64,000 bases of DNA from positions 1 through 64,000 of the forward strand of contig CAYTLW010000017.1 in NCBI GenBank assembly GCA_964438735.1. The letters are read 5' to 3'. Both the position numbers and the translations under genes were made by a program. Position 1 is the first letter of the stretch; the number at the start of each line of letters is the position of its first letter. This DNA comes from CAYTLW01 sp964438735. Its GTDB lineage: Bacteria > Myxococcota_A > UBA9042. This document shows, one piece after another, positions 15,620 through 24,570 of this stretch. The notes under the pieces were generated by a model. The model was not told the origin of the DNA. It searched no databases and saw only the letters and a list, made by a program, of their open reading frames with translations.

Positions 15620-18094
15620 ATGAATGTATCGATTCGTCTCGCCGCGGCCCGCCTTGCGCTGATCGCAACCATCGCGCTGATCGGGGTCGGTTGCGACTTT
15701 GGCGTCGTCGAGACGACGCCGCCTCCCGAGGCGAAACCGGTGGTACAGACGATCATTATCGATCCGCTCGTGGAGCCGACGACGGCGCCGACCATCCTGC
15801 CGGCCTACGAGACCGCCGCCGAGCGCGCTTCGGTCGGCAAGCGGGACGCGGCAGATGATTATCGATGGGATCACAAGGAGTGGTTCGCCATCACCGAGCC
15901 GCCCGAGGAAGGTCGATTCCGGCCCTTCGCCGAGTGGGAGGAGATGACGGGTGTCTGGACCACCTACTCCAACGGCATGCCCGGCACGGCGCCGGTGCGA
16001 CGCATGTTCGCCGAGCAGACCATCGGCTTCATCCGGCACAGCCAGCCCAAGGTGAAGGCCTACGTCATCGTCAACTCCGGCAACACCCAGAACGACTTCC
16101 TCAAGGCGGTCGACCAGTACGGCATCACGCCGCAAGAGAAGAGCCATATCGTCATGGTGGGCCTGGCCAACCAGACCATCTGGCATATCGACTACGGTCC
16201 CTTCCCGCTGGTGGACAAGAAGACCGGCGTGGTGGCGTTCACCGACTACAACTACTACCAGCCACGCATGATCGACGACGCGATCCCCACGCGCATCGCC
16301 ATCGGCGACGTCTACCCCAAGAAGCTCACCACCTACCGGATGCCATTCTCCTTCGAGGGCGGCAACATCCAGGCTGATGGCAAGCGAATGTGCGCCACCA
16401 CCACCAGAGCGCTCTCCAATACGGGCTACAGCCCGCTCAAGGTGCGCAACCTGCTGCGTCGCTGGAACGCGTGTGAAGAGACCGTCATCGTCAAGGACAT
16501 CACCGACGACGGCACCGGTCACATCGACATGTTCTTCAAGTGGTCCGCCGAGGACGAGGTGATGTTCGGTCGTTACGACGACACGATCACCCTGGACTAC
16601 GACGGCGACGGCAAAGAGGAGACCCTGGATATGCCAGGCAAGGTGGCCTCGGATTACGCCAACACGTTCAACCTCAACCAGCAGCGCATGGACGACAACG
16701 CCAAGTTGTTCGCCAGCATCAAGGCGACCAATGGCAAACCCTTCAAGGTGCACCGCCTGGCGATGATGACCCGGCTGCGTGACAACTACGGCAACCTGCC
16801 GCGAACCTTTATCAACTCGACGTTCACCAACGGCGTCAACATGTACCCGAGCTACACCACCAAGTCGTGTCGCAACCCCAAGGGTGCCAAGTGCATGCAG
16901 GACAAGGAGTGCGCCAACCAGGAGTTCTGCGCCGCCGGCAAGTGCACGCCCTTCAGCAAGAACAGCCAGGGTCAAGTCACCCTGTCGACCCCGCGTGGCT
17001 GCGACGAGATCGTCACCTGCGGCGGCGGCCAGGAGTGCGCCGACGACCCGCTCAAGATCGCCCTCACCGCCCTGGCGCAGAAGGAATGGGAAGCCGCCAT
17101 GCCCGAGTGGAAGCACGTTGGCCTGCGCGCCGATACCATCGCGTTGTGGTCGGGCGCCATCCACTGCATCACCCGTACCGTGCCCAAGGGCAAGTACGAG
17201 CCGGCCATCGACAACGCCACCTGCATCGGTGGAACGTGCGCCTGCGTCGAGGGCGGCGCCAAGAACACCTGCACGGCCAACGCCGACTGCTTCGGTCCGA
17301 CCTGGATGTGTGACTGCCGCAAGTGCGCCGGCTTCTGCGCCGATGGCGGCAAGTGCACCGATGACGCCGACTGCTCGCTCGACGGCAAGACCGTGGTGGA
17401 CGGCTCCTGCAAGATCGATCCCGGCCAGAGCTGCTACGGCAAGGGCAGCGCCGACGGCTGCGGTGGCCTGGCTTGGGAAGGCACCTGCAACGACAAGCTG
17501 ATCAACTACTGCAGCAAGTCCGGTGTGCCGAAGAAGGTCAAGTGCTCCTCTAGCGGTTGCTGTGGCTGGTCCGACAGCGAGGCCTCCTACACGTGCCTGA
17601 GCTCCAAGCTCTGCGGCAGCTGCGTAGCCGAGTGCGCCAAGGCGGGCGACAAGGGCTGCTCGGCGCTGGGTACCCACCTGTGGGAATGCGTCGACGAGGG
17701 CGGCTGCTTGAAGCGGAAGTGGAGCCATTGCGGCACGGGCAAGACCTGTGATGAGTCCGGCTCGGTCGCCGCCTGCGCCGGCGCCGGGATCGACGATCCC
17801 GAGAAGCACTGCGGCAACGTGCCCAAACCGGATGCCGGCGGAACCGACAGCGGTGGCGCCGACGCGGGCAAGGAAGATGCCGGTCCGGCCACGGACTCCG
17901 GCACCGCCGCCGACTCCGGCCCCGTCAATGGCGACACGCAGCAGGATGCCGGAACGGCAAAACCCACTCCGCCGCCGCCGAAGGATGATGGCTGCACCGC
18001 CGGGCCTGCGGGTTCGGGTACGGCCGGCGGGCTGCTTGCCCTGCTGTTGGCAGCGCTCGGCCTGGTCGCCTGGCGTCGCCGCATGGAGGCGTGA
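15620..18094 (+). CDS. Deiminase-family (agmatine/peptidyl-arginine deiminase-like) surface protein 1 with MYXO-CTERM-like tail
   Basis: 824 residues. Lipobox IGVGC puts a lipidated Cys near residue 25. Residues about 75-525 form a pentein fold of the porphyromonas-type peptidyl-arginine/agmatine deiminase family: EGGNIQADG (246), GTGHIDMFFKW with the catalytic His near 301, and GAIHCITRTVP with the nucleophile Cys near 516. An approximately 60-residue Cys-rich insert (six to eight Cys) sits inside the fold between VNMYPSY and DPLKIAL. After the domain come about 180 residues of Cys-rich modules, a Pro/Asp/Gly linker, then Cys, a hydrophobic stretch and WRRR, as in MYXO-CTERM sorting tails. 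It should hydrolyse a guanidino group; peptide arginine or agmatine are both possible. Confidence 0.8.
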   Translation: MNVSIRLAAARLALIATIALIGVGCDFGVVETTPPPEAKPVVQTIIIDPLVEPTTAPTILPAYETAAERASVGKRDAADDYRWDHKEWFAITEPPEEGRFRPFAEWEEMTGVWTTYSNGMPGTAPVRRMFAEQTIGFIRHSQPKVKAYVIVNSGNTQNDFLKAVDQYGITPQEKSHIVMVGLANQTIWHIDYGPFPLVDKKTGVVAFTDYNYYQPRMIDDAIPTRIAIGDVYPKKLTTYRMPFSFEGGNIQADGKRMCATTTRALSNTGYSPLKVRNLLRRWNACEETVIVKDITDDGTGHIDMFFKWSAEDEVMFGRYDDTITLDYDGDGKEETLDMPGKVASDYANTFNLNQQRMDDNAKLFASIKATNGKPFKVHRLAMMTRLRDNYGNLPRTFINSTFTNGVNMYPSYTTKSCRNPKGAKCMQDKECANQEFCAAGKCTPFSKNSQGQVTLSTPRGCDEIVTCGGGQECADDPLKIALTALAQKEWEAAMPEWKHVGLRADTIALWSGAIHCITRTVPKGKYEPAIDNATCIGGTCACVEGGAKNTCTANADCFGPTWMCDCRKCAGFCADGGKCTDDADCSLDGKTVVDGSCKIDPGQSCYGKGSADGCGGLAWEGTCNDKLINYCSKSGVPKKVKCSSSGCCGWSDSEASYTCLSSKLCGSCVAECAKAGDKGCSALGTHLWECVDEGGCLKRKWSHCGTGKTCDESGSVAACAGAGIDDPEKHCGNVPKPDAGGTDSGGADAGKEDAGPATDSGTAADSGPVNGDTQQDAGTAKPTPPPPKDDGCTAGPAGSGTAGGLLALLLAALGLVAWRRRMEA

Positions 18095-20799
18095 TGGGCC
18101 GCAAGGCGTTCGCTCTTGCCGTCATTTGGCTCAGCACCTGTTGCGCCTGCAATTCGGGTCTGGACCCGGCTCATCATCCGTCGAAGTCAGGCCATGGGGT
18201 CGCCACGTTGTCGCCATCGCCGGCGATGATGACCCGCCCCGGCGGCATTCTGCCGGCTTATGAGACAGCGGCGGAGCGGGCGACGCGGGGTAAGTTCGAC
18301 AGCAACGACGACTACCGCATTCAGAACAAGCAGTGGTTTGCCCAGACAGAGCCGCCCGAGCCCGGGCGTTTCCGCCCCTTCGCCGAGTGGGAGCCGATGT
18401 CCACGGTGTGGACCACCTATACCAACGGCATGGTCAATACCAAGGCTGTGCGGCGCATGTTCGCCGAGCAGACCATCGCCTTTGTGCGCCACTCCCAGCC
18501 CGTCGTGGCGGCCCGGGCGGTGGTCGGTGGAGACTACGCCGGCAACGACTTCATGAAGGCGCTCGACGAGTACGGCATCACGGCGTCGGAAAAGAAGCAC
18601 GTTCAGTACGTCAAGCTGCAGAACAACACCATCTGGCACATCGACTACTCGGGATTCCCGCTGGTGGACAAGAAGACCGGCCTGGTCGCCTTCGCCGACT
18701 GGATCTACTACAAGGCGCGCATCTACGACGACGCGCTGCCCACCCGGCTGGCGAACAGCTACTACAAGGCGACGGTGTATCGCACGCCCTTCCCCTTCGA
18801 GGGTGGCAACATCCAGGCCGATGGCGTGGGCACCTGCGCGACCACTACACGCGCGCTGCAAAACACCGGCTACTCGGGCTTGAAGGTCCGACATATGCTT
18901 GCCGACTATGTAGGCTGCGATAAGACATTGATCATCAAGGACATTACCGATGATGGCACCGGCCACATCGACATGTTCTTCAAGTGGGTCAGCGTGGACA
19001 CGGTGCTGCTGGGTAAATACGAGGACAGCATCACCCTGGACTACAATGGCGACGGCAAGATGGAGACCCTGCCCATGCCCGGCAAGGTGGCTTCGGACTA
19101 CGCCAAGACGTACGAACTGAACAAGAAGCGCATGGACGATGACGCCGCCCTGTTCGGTTGCGTCAACAGCGCCAAGGGCAGCAAGTACAAGGTCTTGCGG
19201 TTGTCGATGATGACCCGCTTCAAGGACGACTACGGCGACCTGCCGCGCACATTCATCAACTCCACCTTCACCAACGGCGTCAACGTCTACCCCTCCTACG
19301 CGACCAGCAGTTGCCGGGATCCCAAGGGCAAGATCTGCATGAAGGATGCCGACTGCGGCAACGGCCAGCATTGCGCTTCGGCGCGCTGCACCAAGGGTCC
19401 GGCGGCCAGCGGCTGCGACGAGCTGGTCAAGTGCGGCGCTGGTCTGCAGTGCAGCAAGGATCCGCTGAAGGTGGCGTTGACCAATCAGGCCCAGGCGCAG
19501 TGGCAGAAGGCGATGCCCGGCTACAAACACGTGGGCCTGCGCGCCGATACCATCGCGCTCTGGTCGGGCGCGATTCACTGCATCACGCGCACCGTCCCGC
19601 AGGGCAAGGTGGCCAAAGCCATCGCCGACGGCAAATGCACCGGCGGCAAGTGCGGGGGCGTGTCTGGCGGCACGGTGCAGGCGTGCAGCCAGGGCAAGGA
19701 TTGTTACGGGCCCAAGTGGAAGTGCGACTGCAACGTCTGCCACGGCAAGTGCGCCAACGGCGCGGCGTGCATAGACGACGCCGACTGCAGCACCGATGGC
19801 ATCAACGTGCCCAAGGGCGGATGCAAGATCGACCCCAAGCAGAAGTGCTACGCGGGCAACGTCAAGCCGAATTCCTGTGTCAACAAGTGCGGCAGCTACG
19901 ACAAGAACGCCCCCTGCCAGTGCGACGACCAGTGCAGCGACTACAACGATTGCTGCAGCGACTACAAGGAGCTGTGCGACAAGGGCGGCAACCCCATGAA
20001 CGCACAATGCGACAAGGACGCCGGCAGCACGGATGCAGGCGCCAAGGACAGCGGCTGCACGCCCCAATGCGCTGGCAAGGCGTGCGGATCGGACGGATGC
20101 GGCGGCAGCTGCGGGCAATGTCCCTTGTGGAACAGTTGCAACTCGGGAGTGTGCGAGCCCATCGACGCTGGCGGCAGCAAAGACACGAGCGATACCAAGG
20201 ACGCCGGCTGCGCGCCCATGTGTGCCGGCAAAAGCTGCGGCGACGACGGCTGCGGCGGCACCTGCGGAAGCTGCCCGGCCGGCCAGGTGTGCACATCAGC
20301 AGGCCAGTGCGTGACGCCCAAGGATACCAGCACGCCCGATCAGGGCAGCGCGGATGTGCCGAAAGCAGATGGCGGCGGTTGCCTGCCCATGTGCAGCGGC
20401 AAGGTCTGCGGACCGGATGGCTGCGGCGGCACATGTGGCTACTGCCTCAGCGGTGACTCCTGCACGCCCCAGGGCCAGTGCAGCGGTGCGGCGGCCGATG
20501 GCGATGGAGCGGCGGATTCGGCGGCGGCAGCGGATTCGGCAGCGTCGCCAGACGCGACGGCCATCGGTGGCGACGGCACAAGCGTCGGAGCCGATACAGC
20601 CGCGATCGCCGACGCCGGGCAGCCACCGATCGACGGCAACGCCGCTGACGCCAGCACAGCGGTCCCCATGACCCATATGGCTGGCTCCGCCAGCACCTGC
20701 CAGGCGGGCGGCCCACGTCCAGCCGGCGGACTGGCGGTATTGCTCTGCCTGCTCGTGCTGGCCTGGCGCCGCCGAATGACGGGCTCGACGCCGGCATGA
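18094..20799 (+). CDS. Deiminase-family surface protein 2 with EGF/somatomedin-like Cys modules and MYXO-CTERM-like tail
   Basis: A tandem paralogue of the preceding gene, starting at the TGATG overlap after GGAGG. 901 residues with an N-terminal signal (Cys pair near residue 16-19 may be a lipobox). Catalytic motifs are kept: EGGNIQADG (236), GTGHIDMFFKW (His near 291), GAIHCITRTVP (Cys near 496), and the Cys-rich insert within the fold is also kept. The C-terminal half differs: a somatomedin-B-like stretch (CQCDDQCSDYNDCCSDY) and three repeats of CxGKxCGxDGCGGxCGxCP separated by low-complexity linkers. It ends with STC, GG, a hydrophobic run and AWRRRM. Duplication followed by exchange of surface modules is likely. 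Confidence 0.8.
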   Translation: MGRKAFALAVIWLSTCCACNSGLDPAHHPSKSGHGVATLSPSPAMMTRPGGILPAYETAAERATRGKFDSNDDYRIQNKQWFAQTEPPEPGRFRPFAEWEPMSTVWTTYTNGMVNTKAVRRMFAEQTIAFVRHSQPVVAARAVVGGDYAGNDFMKALDEYGITASEKKHVQYVKLQNNTIWHIDYSGFPLVDKKTGLVAFADWIYYKARIYDDALPTRLANSYYKATVYRTPFPFEGGNIQADGVGTCATTTRALQNTGYSGLKVRHMLADYVGCDKTLIIKDITDDGTGHIDMFFKWVSVDTVLLGKYEDSITLDYNGDGKMETLPMPGKVASDYAKTYELNKKRMDDDAALFGCVNSAKGSKYKVLRLSMMTRFKDDYGDLPRTFINSTFTNGVNVYPSYATSSCRDPKGKICMKDADCGNGQHCASARCTKGPAASGCDELVKCGAGLQCSKDPLKVALTNQAQAQWQKAMPGYKHVGLRADTIALWSGAIHCITRTVPQGKVAKAIADGKCTGGKCGGVSGGTVQACSQGKDCYGPKWKCDCNVCHGKCANGAACIDDADCSTDGINVPKGGCKIDPKQKCYAGNVKPNSCVNKCGSYDKNAPCQCDDQCSDYNDCCSDYKELCDKGGNPMNAQCDKDAGSTDAGAKDSGCTPQCAGKACGSDGCGGSCGQCPLWNSCNSGVCEPIDAGGSKDTSDTKDAGCAPMCAGKSCGDDGCGGTCGSCPAGQVCTSAGQCVTPKDTSTPDQGSADVPKADGGGCLPMCSGKVCGPDGCGGTCGYCLSGDSCTPQGQCSGAAADGDGAADSAAAADSAASPDATAIGGDGTSVGADTAAIADAGQPPIDGNAADASTAVPMTHMAGSASTCQAGGPRPAGGLAVLLCLLVLAWRRRMTGSTPA

Positions 20800-22118
20800 G
20801 AGCGCCAGCGGTTGGCCCGCTGGTCGTCACGGCAATGCTGACGCTGGCCGGTTCGGTTACGGCTGCCCAGGCTCACGCCGTCGGAGTGATCAAACGCAAG
20901 AAGACCGTCGTACGACCCGGCGCGGACCCCGCCGCGGCCATGCGAGTGCGCTTTCTGGCCGGCGACCCGGACGCATTTCGCCGCCGCGACAAGCGCGCCG
21001 CGACAGCAGCCAGGCGGACGCCATGGTTGAACGACTGGCGCCGCCGGCTCGACGAAGTGTTGGGAGCGTCCGGAACGGTGGCGCGCGGCACCAACCCGCT
21101 GGCAGACGTCGACCTGCACGTGCGTGTGCTCGCCTCTCTGGGTGGTGAGACGCCTGGAGCCCGCCGACCATCGCTCAACTGGCTGGCCTGCAGAGCCGGG
21201 CGCGACCGGGCGCCTCAAGGTGGCGTCAAGTCGCAGATTCACGTCGTGCGTGTGGCGTCGACTGGCGAACATCTGTTGCACCTGGCGGTGAGTTGTCGGC
21301 ACGGGGCCAACCTGCGCCGCAGCCGACTGCTGCTGCAGACGGACAGTCAAGGTGCGATCCAGGCGGCCACCGGCCTCAGCCTGGTGCTGCGGCCACCGCG
21401 CGCCCAAAAGAGCCGACAAGCCAAGAGGGCGATGCCAGCCTGGCCGTTGCGCCCGGCGACCTTGCGAGGCGCCTTTGCGTGGCTGTTGCAGACGCCCGAC
21501 AACGGCTGGCTGGCGCAGGTGCAGTGGCTGCCAGAGGCCCGATGGCCGACAGGCACGTGGGAGCGTTTGCCGGGCGTGCGGCCAGGCGGCCGGCAGATGC
21601 CGATTCGCTCACTTCGCGCCGCCATTCGATTCGGGCCCATCGGTCGGCCGAGCGGCCTGTTGTTCGCGGGCCCGGTGGCGGCCACCTCCACGGAACGGCG
21701 AGCGGCCGCGGCCCGCCGAAGCGGCGAATCAAGACTGCGGCCGCTGGCCAGCGATGGCGCCGCCGAGCCGGTGCAAGGCGTGGGTTTGTGGGAGGTGGCG
21801 GGGCCAGCTCCTGGCGGGGCGCTCTGGCTCCAGCTGGTCGCCGTGGCGACGCGACGGCCCCCCGGAGTCGACGTCTGGACCGGCGCAGGTTACGCCGGCT
21901 GGCGCTGGCAGGGGGGCGCACTGAAACGGGTCTCCGTCGCGCTGCCCCGTAGCTCGGGCGAAGGATTGTGGAGCTGCCTGTCGCTGCAACCCCGCGACCA
22001 GATCGACTGCCGATTCGACGCCGGTTCCATGCCGGGGGCGAAGGTCTTTCAGCCGCGGGCATTCAAACTCCCGCCGAGCGGTGGCCCGACGCCTCGGCGC
22101 AAAGGCAACGGCCGGTGA
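20796..22118 (+). CDS. Exported protein of unknown function
   Basis: 440 residues. The N-terminus is a clear signal peptide (hydrophobic core VVTAMLTLAGSVTAA, cleavage near AQAHA). The mature part is Arg- and Trp-rich and likely beta-rich, with repeated short W-containing strands and only a few Cys (LACRAG, SCRHG, SCLSL, DCRFD). No known domain recognised. Its ATG overlaps the stop of deiminase 2 (ATGA), which suggests co-expression with the deiminase pair. It could be a periplasmic or outer-surface partner of those proteins; that is inference from position only. Confidence 0.65.
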   Translation: MRAPAVGPLVVTAMLTLAGSVTAAQAHAVGVIKRKKTVVRPGADPAAAMRVRFLAGDPDAFRRRDKRAATAARRTPWLNDWRRRLDEVLGASGTVARGTNPLADVDLHVRVLASLGGETPGARRPSLNWLACRAGRDRAPQGGVKSQIHVVRVASTGEHLLHLAVSCRHGANLRRSRLLLQTDSQGAIQAATGLSLVLRPPRAQKSRQAKRAMPAWPLRPATLRGAFAWLLQTPDNGWLAQVQWLPEARWPTGTWERLPGVRPGGRQMPIRSLRAAIRFGPIGRPSGLLFAGPVAATSTERRAAAARRSGESRLRPLASDGAAEPVQGVGLWEVAGPAPGGALWLQLVAVATRRPPGVDVWTGAGYAGWRWQGGALKRVSVALPRSSGEGLWSCLSLQPRDQIDCRFDAGSMPGAKVFQPRAFKLPPSGGPTPRRKGNGR

Positions 22119-22125
22119 TGAACGG

Positions 22126-23487
22126 ATGAGGAAGCCCATGCCGCCGCCCGCGACAAGACCCGGCCCGCGACGTCATCTCGTCGCCGTTGTTGTCGCGTCC
22201 TGGCTCATGATCGCGCCGGGCTCGATCCGCGCCGAGTGTCCGGTGGCGTCGCGCCTCCTGCCGGACATCGCTGGTCAGGTCGACACAGCCACGGCGACGT
22301 GGCGGGACCGCGGCCGTCTGGCCGCCATGCCGCTCTATCGGGCGGCGCTGGCCGACCTGCCTCGCGCGGCCACAATGGGCACCGCAAGCTTGCCCGGCAC
22401 GGCCACAATCACCAGCGAGCGGATCGCCGCCGCACGCGCGGCCGTCGGTCAGGTGGAAGCGGCCACAGCCGTGCTTCAAACCTGCTGGGCTCAGCATCGC
22501 GGCGCGCAGCGCTGCCGCGCCGGCCCCTTGGCTGACGTGCTCGAATTGGGCGGCGACTGGGAAGCGGCCTCCAAACTGCTCGACGACGAAATGCGGGGCC
22601 TTCAACGTCCCGACGAGGCCATGTTCCTGGCCCGCATCGGCCTGGCTTCTCGCCACGATGATGGTGAAGCAGAGGTCCGCGTGGCCCGGGCCGCATTGGC
22701 CCACTGGCCCGGGTCCGCTGCGCTGCACGAAGCGCTGGCCACCGCGCTGTTTCGGCTGAAGGAACATGTCGAGGCGTTGTCGGCGATGGGCAAGTTGGCC
22801 AGCCTGGCCCCCAACACCCCGGGGATCCTGGCGCGGGTAGATGGCATCCAGGCCGACATGGGACGAGTGGCCCACCATGGCGATGGCTCGGAGGCGGCGC
22901 GCCGTCGGGTGGCCAAGGAGTTCGAGGCCCGCGCTGCGGCGGATCCGAACGACCTGGTAGCGCGTTTCGTGGCGGGCGCGATCGCTTATCGTCGGGGTCA
23001 ATTCGAGCGGGCGGCGGCGGCGATGAAGGCGGTGCACAAGCGCAGGCCAGGGTCCTCCAGGCCGTTGATCTATCTGGCCATGGTCCGCTATTGGCAGGGC
23101 GACGAGGCACAGGCAAGAACGTTGGCGATACAAGCGCGGGACCTGGCGCCCGAAGATCCCGAGGCCTGGTTCACGCTGGCTCGCATCACGCAGGCACGGC
23201 AGCCAGACATGGCCATCGCCAATCTGGAGCGCTACCTGGCGCTCGCCTCGACGCCGGGGCGGCTCCAGTTCAGCGGCAAAGTGCGCAAGGCCCGCAAGCT
23301 GCTGACCCGGCTGCGAGCAGGTCGCAAGGCATCGGCGGGCAGGCGCCCGGGTGAACGGCCGACGAAACCCACACCCGATTCGCTGCGCGATCCCTTCGAA
23401 TTGCCACCACCGCCGCTGCTCTTCGGCGGCCTCGGTGTGATTCTGTTCGGCCTGGGCCTGGGCTGGCTGTGGCGATCACAGCGCTGA
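22126..23487 (+). CDS. Exported TPR-repeat protein with C-terminal membrane anchor
   Basis: 453 residues from the ATG at 22126, eight bases after the previous stop. A basic N-terminus and hydrophobic stretch (LVAVVVASWLMIAPG) form a signal peptide. The body is made of helical TPR-like units, e.g. WPGSAALHEALATALFRLKEHVEAL and EDPEAWFTLARITQARQPDMAIANLERYL by position 22705-23240. The end has PPPPLLFGGLG, a hydrophobic helix and WRSQR, a one-pass anchor with basic tail resembling a C-terminal sorting signal but without the Cys of MYXO-CTERM. Last gene of the rightward surface-protein run. Probably a protein-protein scaffold facing the periplasm. Confidence 0.68.
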   Translation: MRKPMPPPATRPGPRRHLVAVVVASWLMIAPGSIRAECPVASRLLPDIAGQVDTATATWRDRGRLAAMPLYRAALADLPRAATMGTASLPGTATITSERIAAARAAVGQVEAATAVLQTCWAQHRGAQRCRAGPLADVLELGGDWEAASKLLDDEMRGLQRPDEAMFLARIGLASRHDDGEAEVRVARAALAHWPGSAALHEALATALFRLKEHVEALSAMGKLASLAPNTPGILARVDGIQADMGRVAHHGDGSEAARRRVAKEFEARAAADPNDLVARFVAGAIAYRRGQFERAAAAMKAVHKRRPGSSRPLIYLAMVRYWQGDEAQARTLAIQARDLAPEDPEAWFTLARITQARQPDMAIANLERYLALASTPGRLQFSGKVRKARKLLTRLRAGRKASAGRRPGERPTKPTPDSLRDPFELPPPPLLFGGLGVILFGLGLGWLWRSQR

Positions 23488-23542
23488 TAACGGGCAATGG
23501 AGTCGGACCAGGAGTGACGCCAGGTGGCCGCGACTCGCTCTC

Positions 23543-24535
23543 TCAAGCGCTCGCGGAGACGCCGCCGTCGAAGATATCCGTACGCAGAGCCGCCCGCACA
23601 GCATCCTCCACGTCGTAGCGATGGGCGAAACCCAACTCAGAGCGCGCTCGACTGCCATCGAGCGTGACGGCGAAGCGCAGGTAGTCGAGCTCCGCCGCCG
23701 GCATGTCGGTCAGGTGCATGGCATACAGACGCTTGACGAGCTGCGGGGCGATCGGGTGGGGAACTTCCACGACGCGCTTGCCGGTGAGCTCGACCAACTT
23801 GCGAAGCGGCAACGCGTCCGGGCCGACGACGTTGTAGACCCCCCGCACGCCGGGTCGGGCGGCGGCGACGACGACGCTGATCACGTCTTCCTCGTGCAGC
23901 ACCTGAATCATGGGGTCGAAACCCAGGATGACCGGCACGATGGATGCGCGCAGGTATTTGGACAGGGCGTTGCGAACCCCACCGAGGATCTGGGCCGGTC
24001 GCAGCACCACGGTCTCGATCTCGGGCGCCTTCCAGAAGAAGCTCTGTGCGAACATGTCCACGCTGATCAGGTCGCGGATCTGCGAGAAGCGTTGTGCCCC
24101 CATGAGCGGCGCGTCCTCGCCGATGAATGCGGGGTTGTCGCTGTTGGGACCGTAAACGTCACCGCTGGAGAGCAAGATCACCTTTGGCACGTTGTAGCGC
24201 TGGGCGAAATCCATCACTCGCTGGGTGCCGATGAGGTTCCAGCTGTGGTGTTCACCGCTGCCTTGCCGTGGGTCGTGCATCAGACCCAGGTGATAGATCA
24301 CGTCGATGCGGCGCGTCCGGAAGACGTCCTCGCAGGCCTTGCGGCGGATGTCGATGCGCAGATGCTCCACGTCCACCGGCTTGCGGTGGAAGGCCCGCCG
24401 GTCGATGCCCACCACCTCGGTGTCGGGCTCCCGGTGCAGTCGGCGCGTGAGCAGCTGACCCAGGCGACCGCTGATGCCGGTGATCAGCACCCGGGTCTTG
24501 CGCTTGCGGCGACGCTTCGGCCTGGGTGTGGTCAT
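23543..24535 (-). CDS. NAD-dependent epimerase/dehydratase family protein (extended SDR)
   Basis: 330 residues. After a Lys/Arg-rich start comes the dinucleotide-binding motif TGISGRLGQLL, then DVIYHLG and VILLSSGDVYG, the usual extended-SDR landmarks including the catalytic Ser region. The Tyr-x3-Lys pair expected about 30 residues later is not evident: the matching stretch reads QRFSQIRDL. It may be a reductase with altered chemistry or a binding protein. I used the ATG at 24535; 24556 adds seven residues. It lies 35 bp downstream of an acyltransferase gene on the same strand, a pairing often seen in lipid-modifying loci. Confidence 0.8.
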   Translation of the reverse strand: MTTPRPKRRRKRKTRVLITGISGRLGQLLTRRLHREPDTEVVGIDRRAFHRKPVDVEHLRIDIRRKACEDVFRTRRIDVIYHLGLMHDPRQGSGEHHSWNLIGTQRVMDFAQRYNVPKVILLSSGDVYGPNSDNPAFIGEDAPLMGAQRFSQIRDLISVDMFAQSFFWKAPEIETVVLRPAQILGGVRNALSKYLRASIVPVILGFDPMIQVLHEEDVISVVVAAARPGVRGVYNVVGPDALPLRKLVELTGKRVVEVPHPIAPQLVKRLYAMHLTDMPAAELDYLRFAVTLDGSRARSELGFAHRYDVEDAVRAALRTDIFDGGVSASA

Positions 24536-24570
24536 CTCGCTCTCACCTCTTGGCAAACGCGCTCTCGGCG

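Noticed and set aside
12440..17809. Open frame of 1789 codons on the minus strand opposite the lipoprotein and deiminase 1 genes
   Set aside because: It mirrors two well-supported genes whose codon pattern in GC-rich DNA keeps the opposite frame open. It is rich in Gly, Leu, Val, His and Asp with no domain, and it spans the intergenic space without any start signal.
18187..20118. Open frame of 643 codons on the minus strand opposite deiminase 2
   Set aside because: Same explanation: antisense shadow of a supported gene with no motif.
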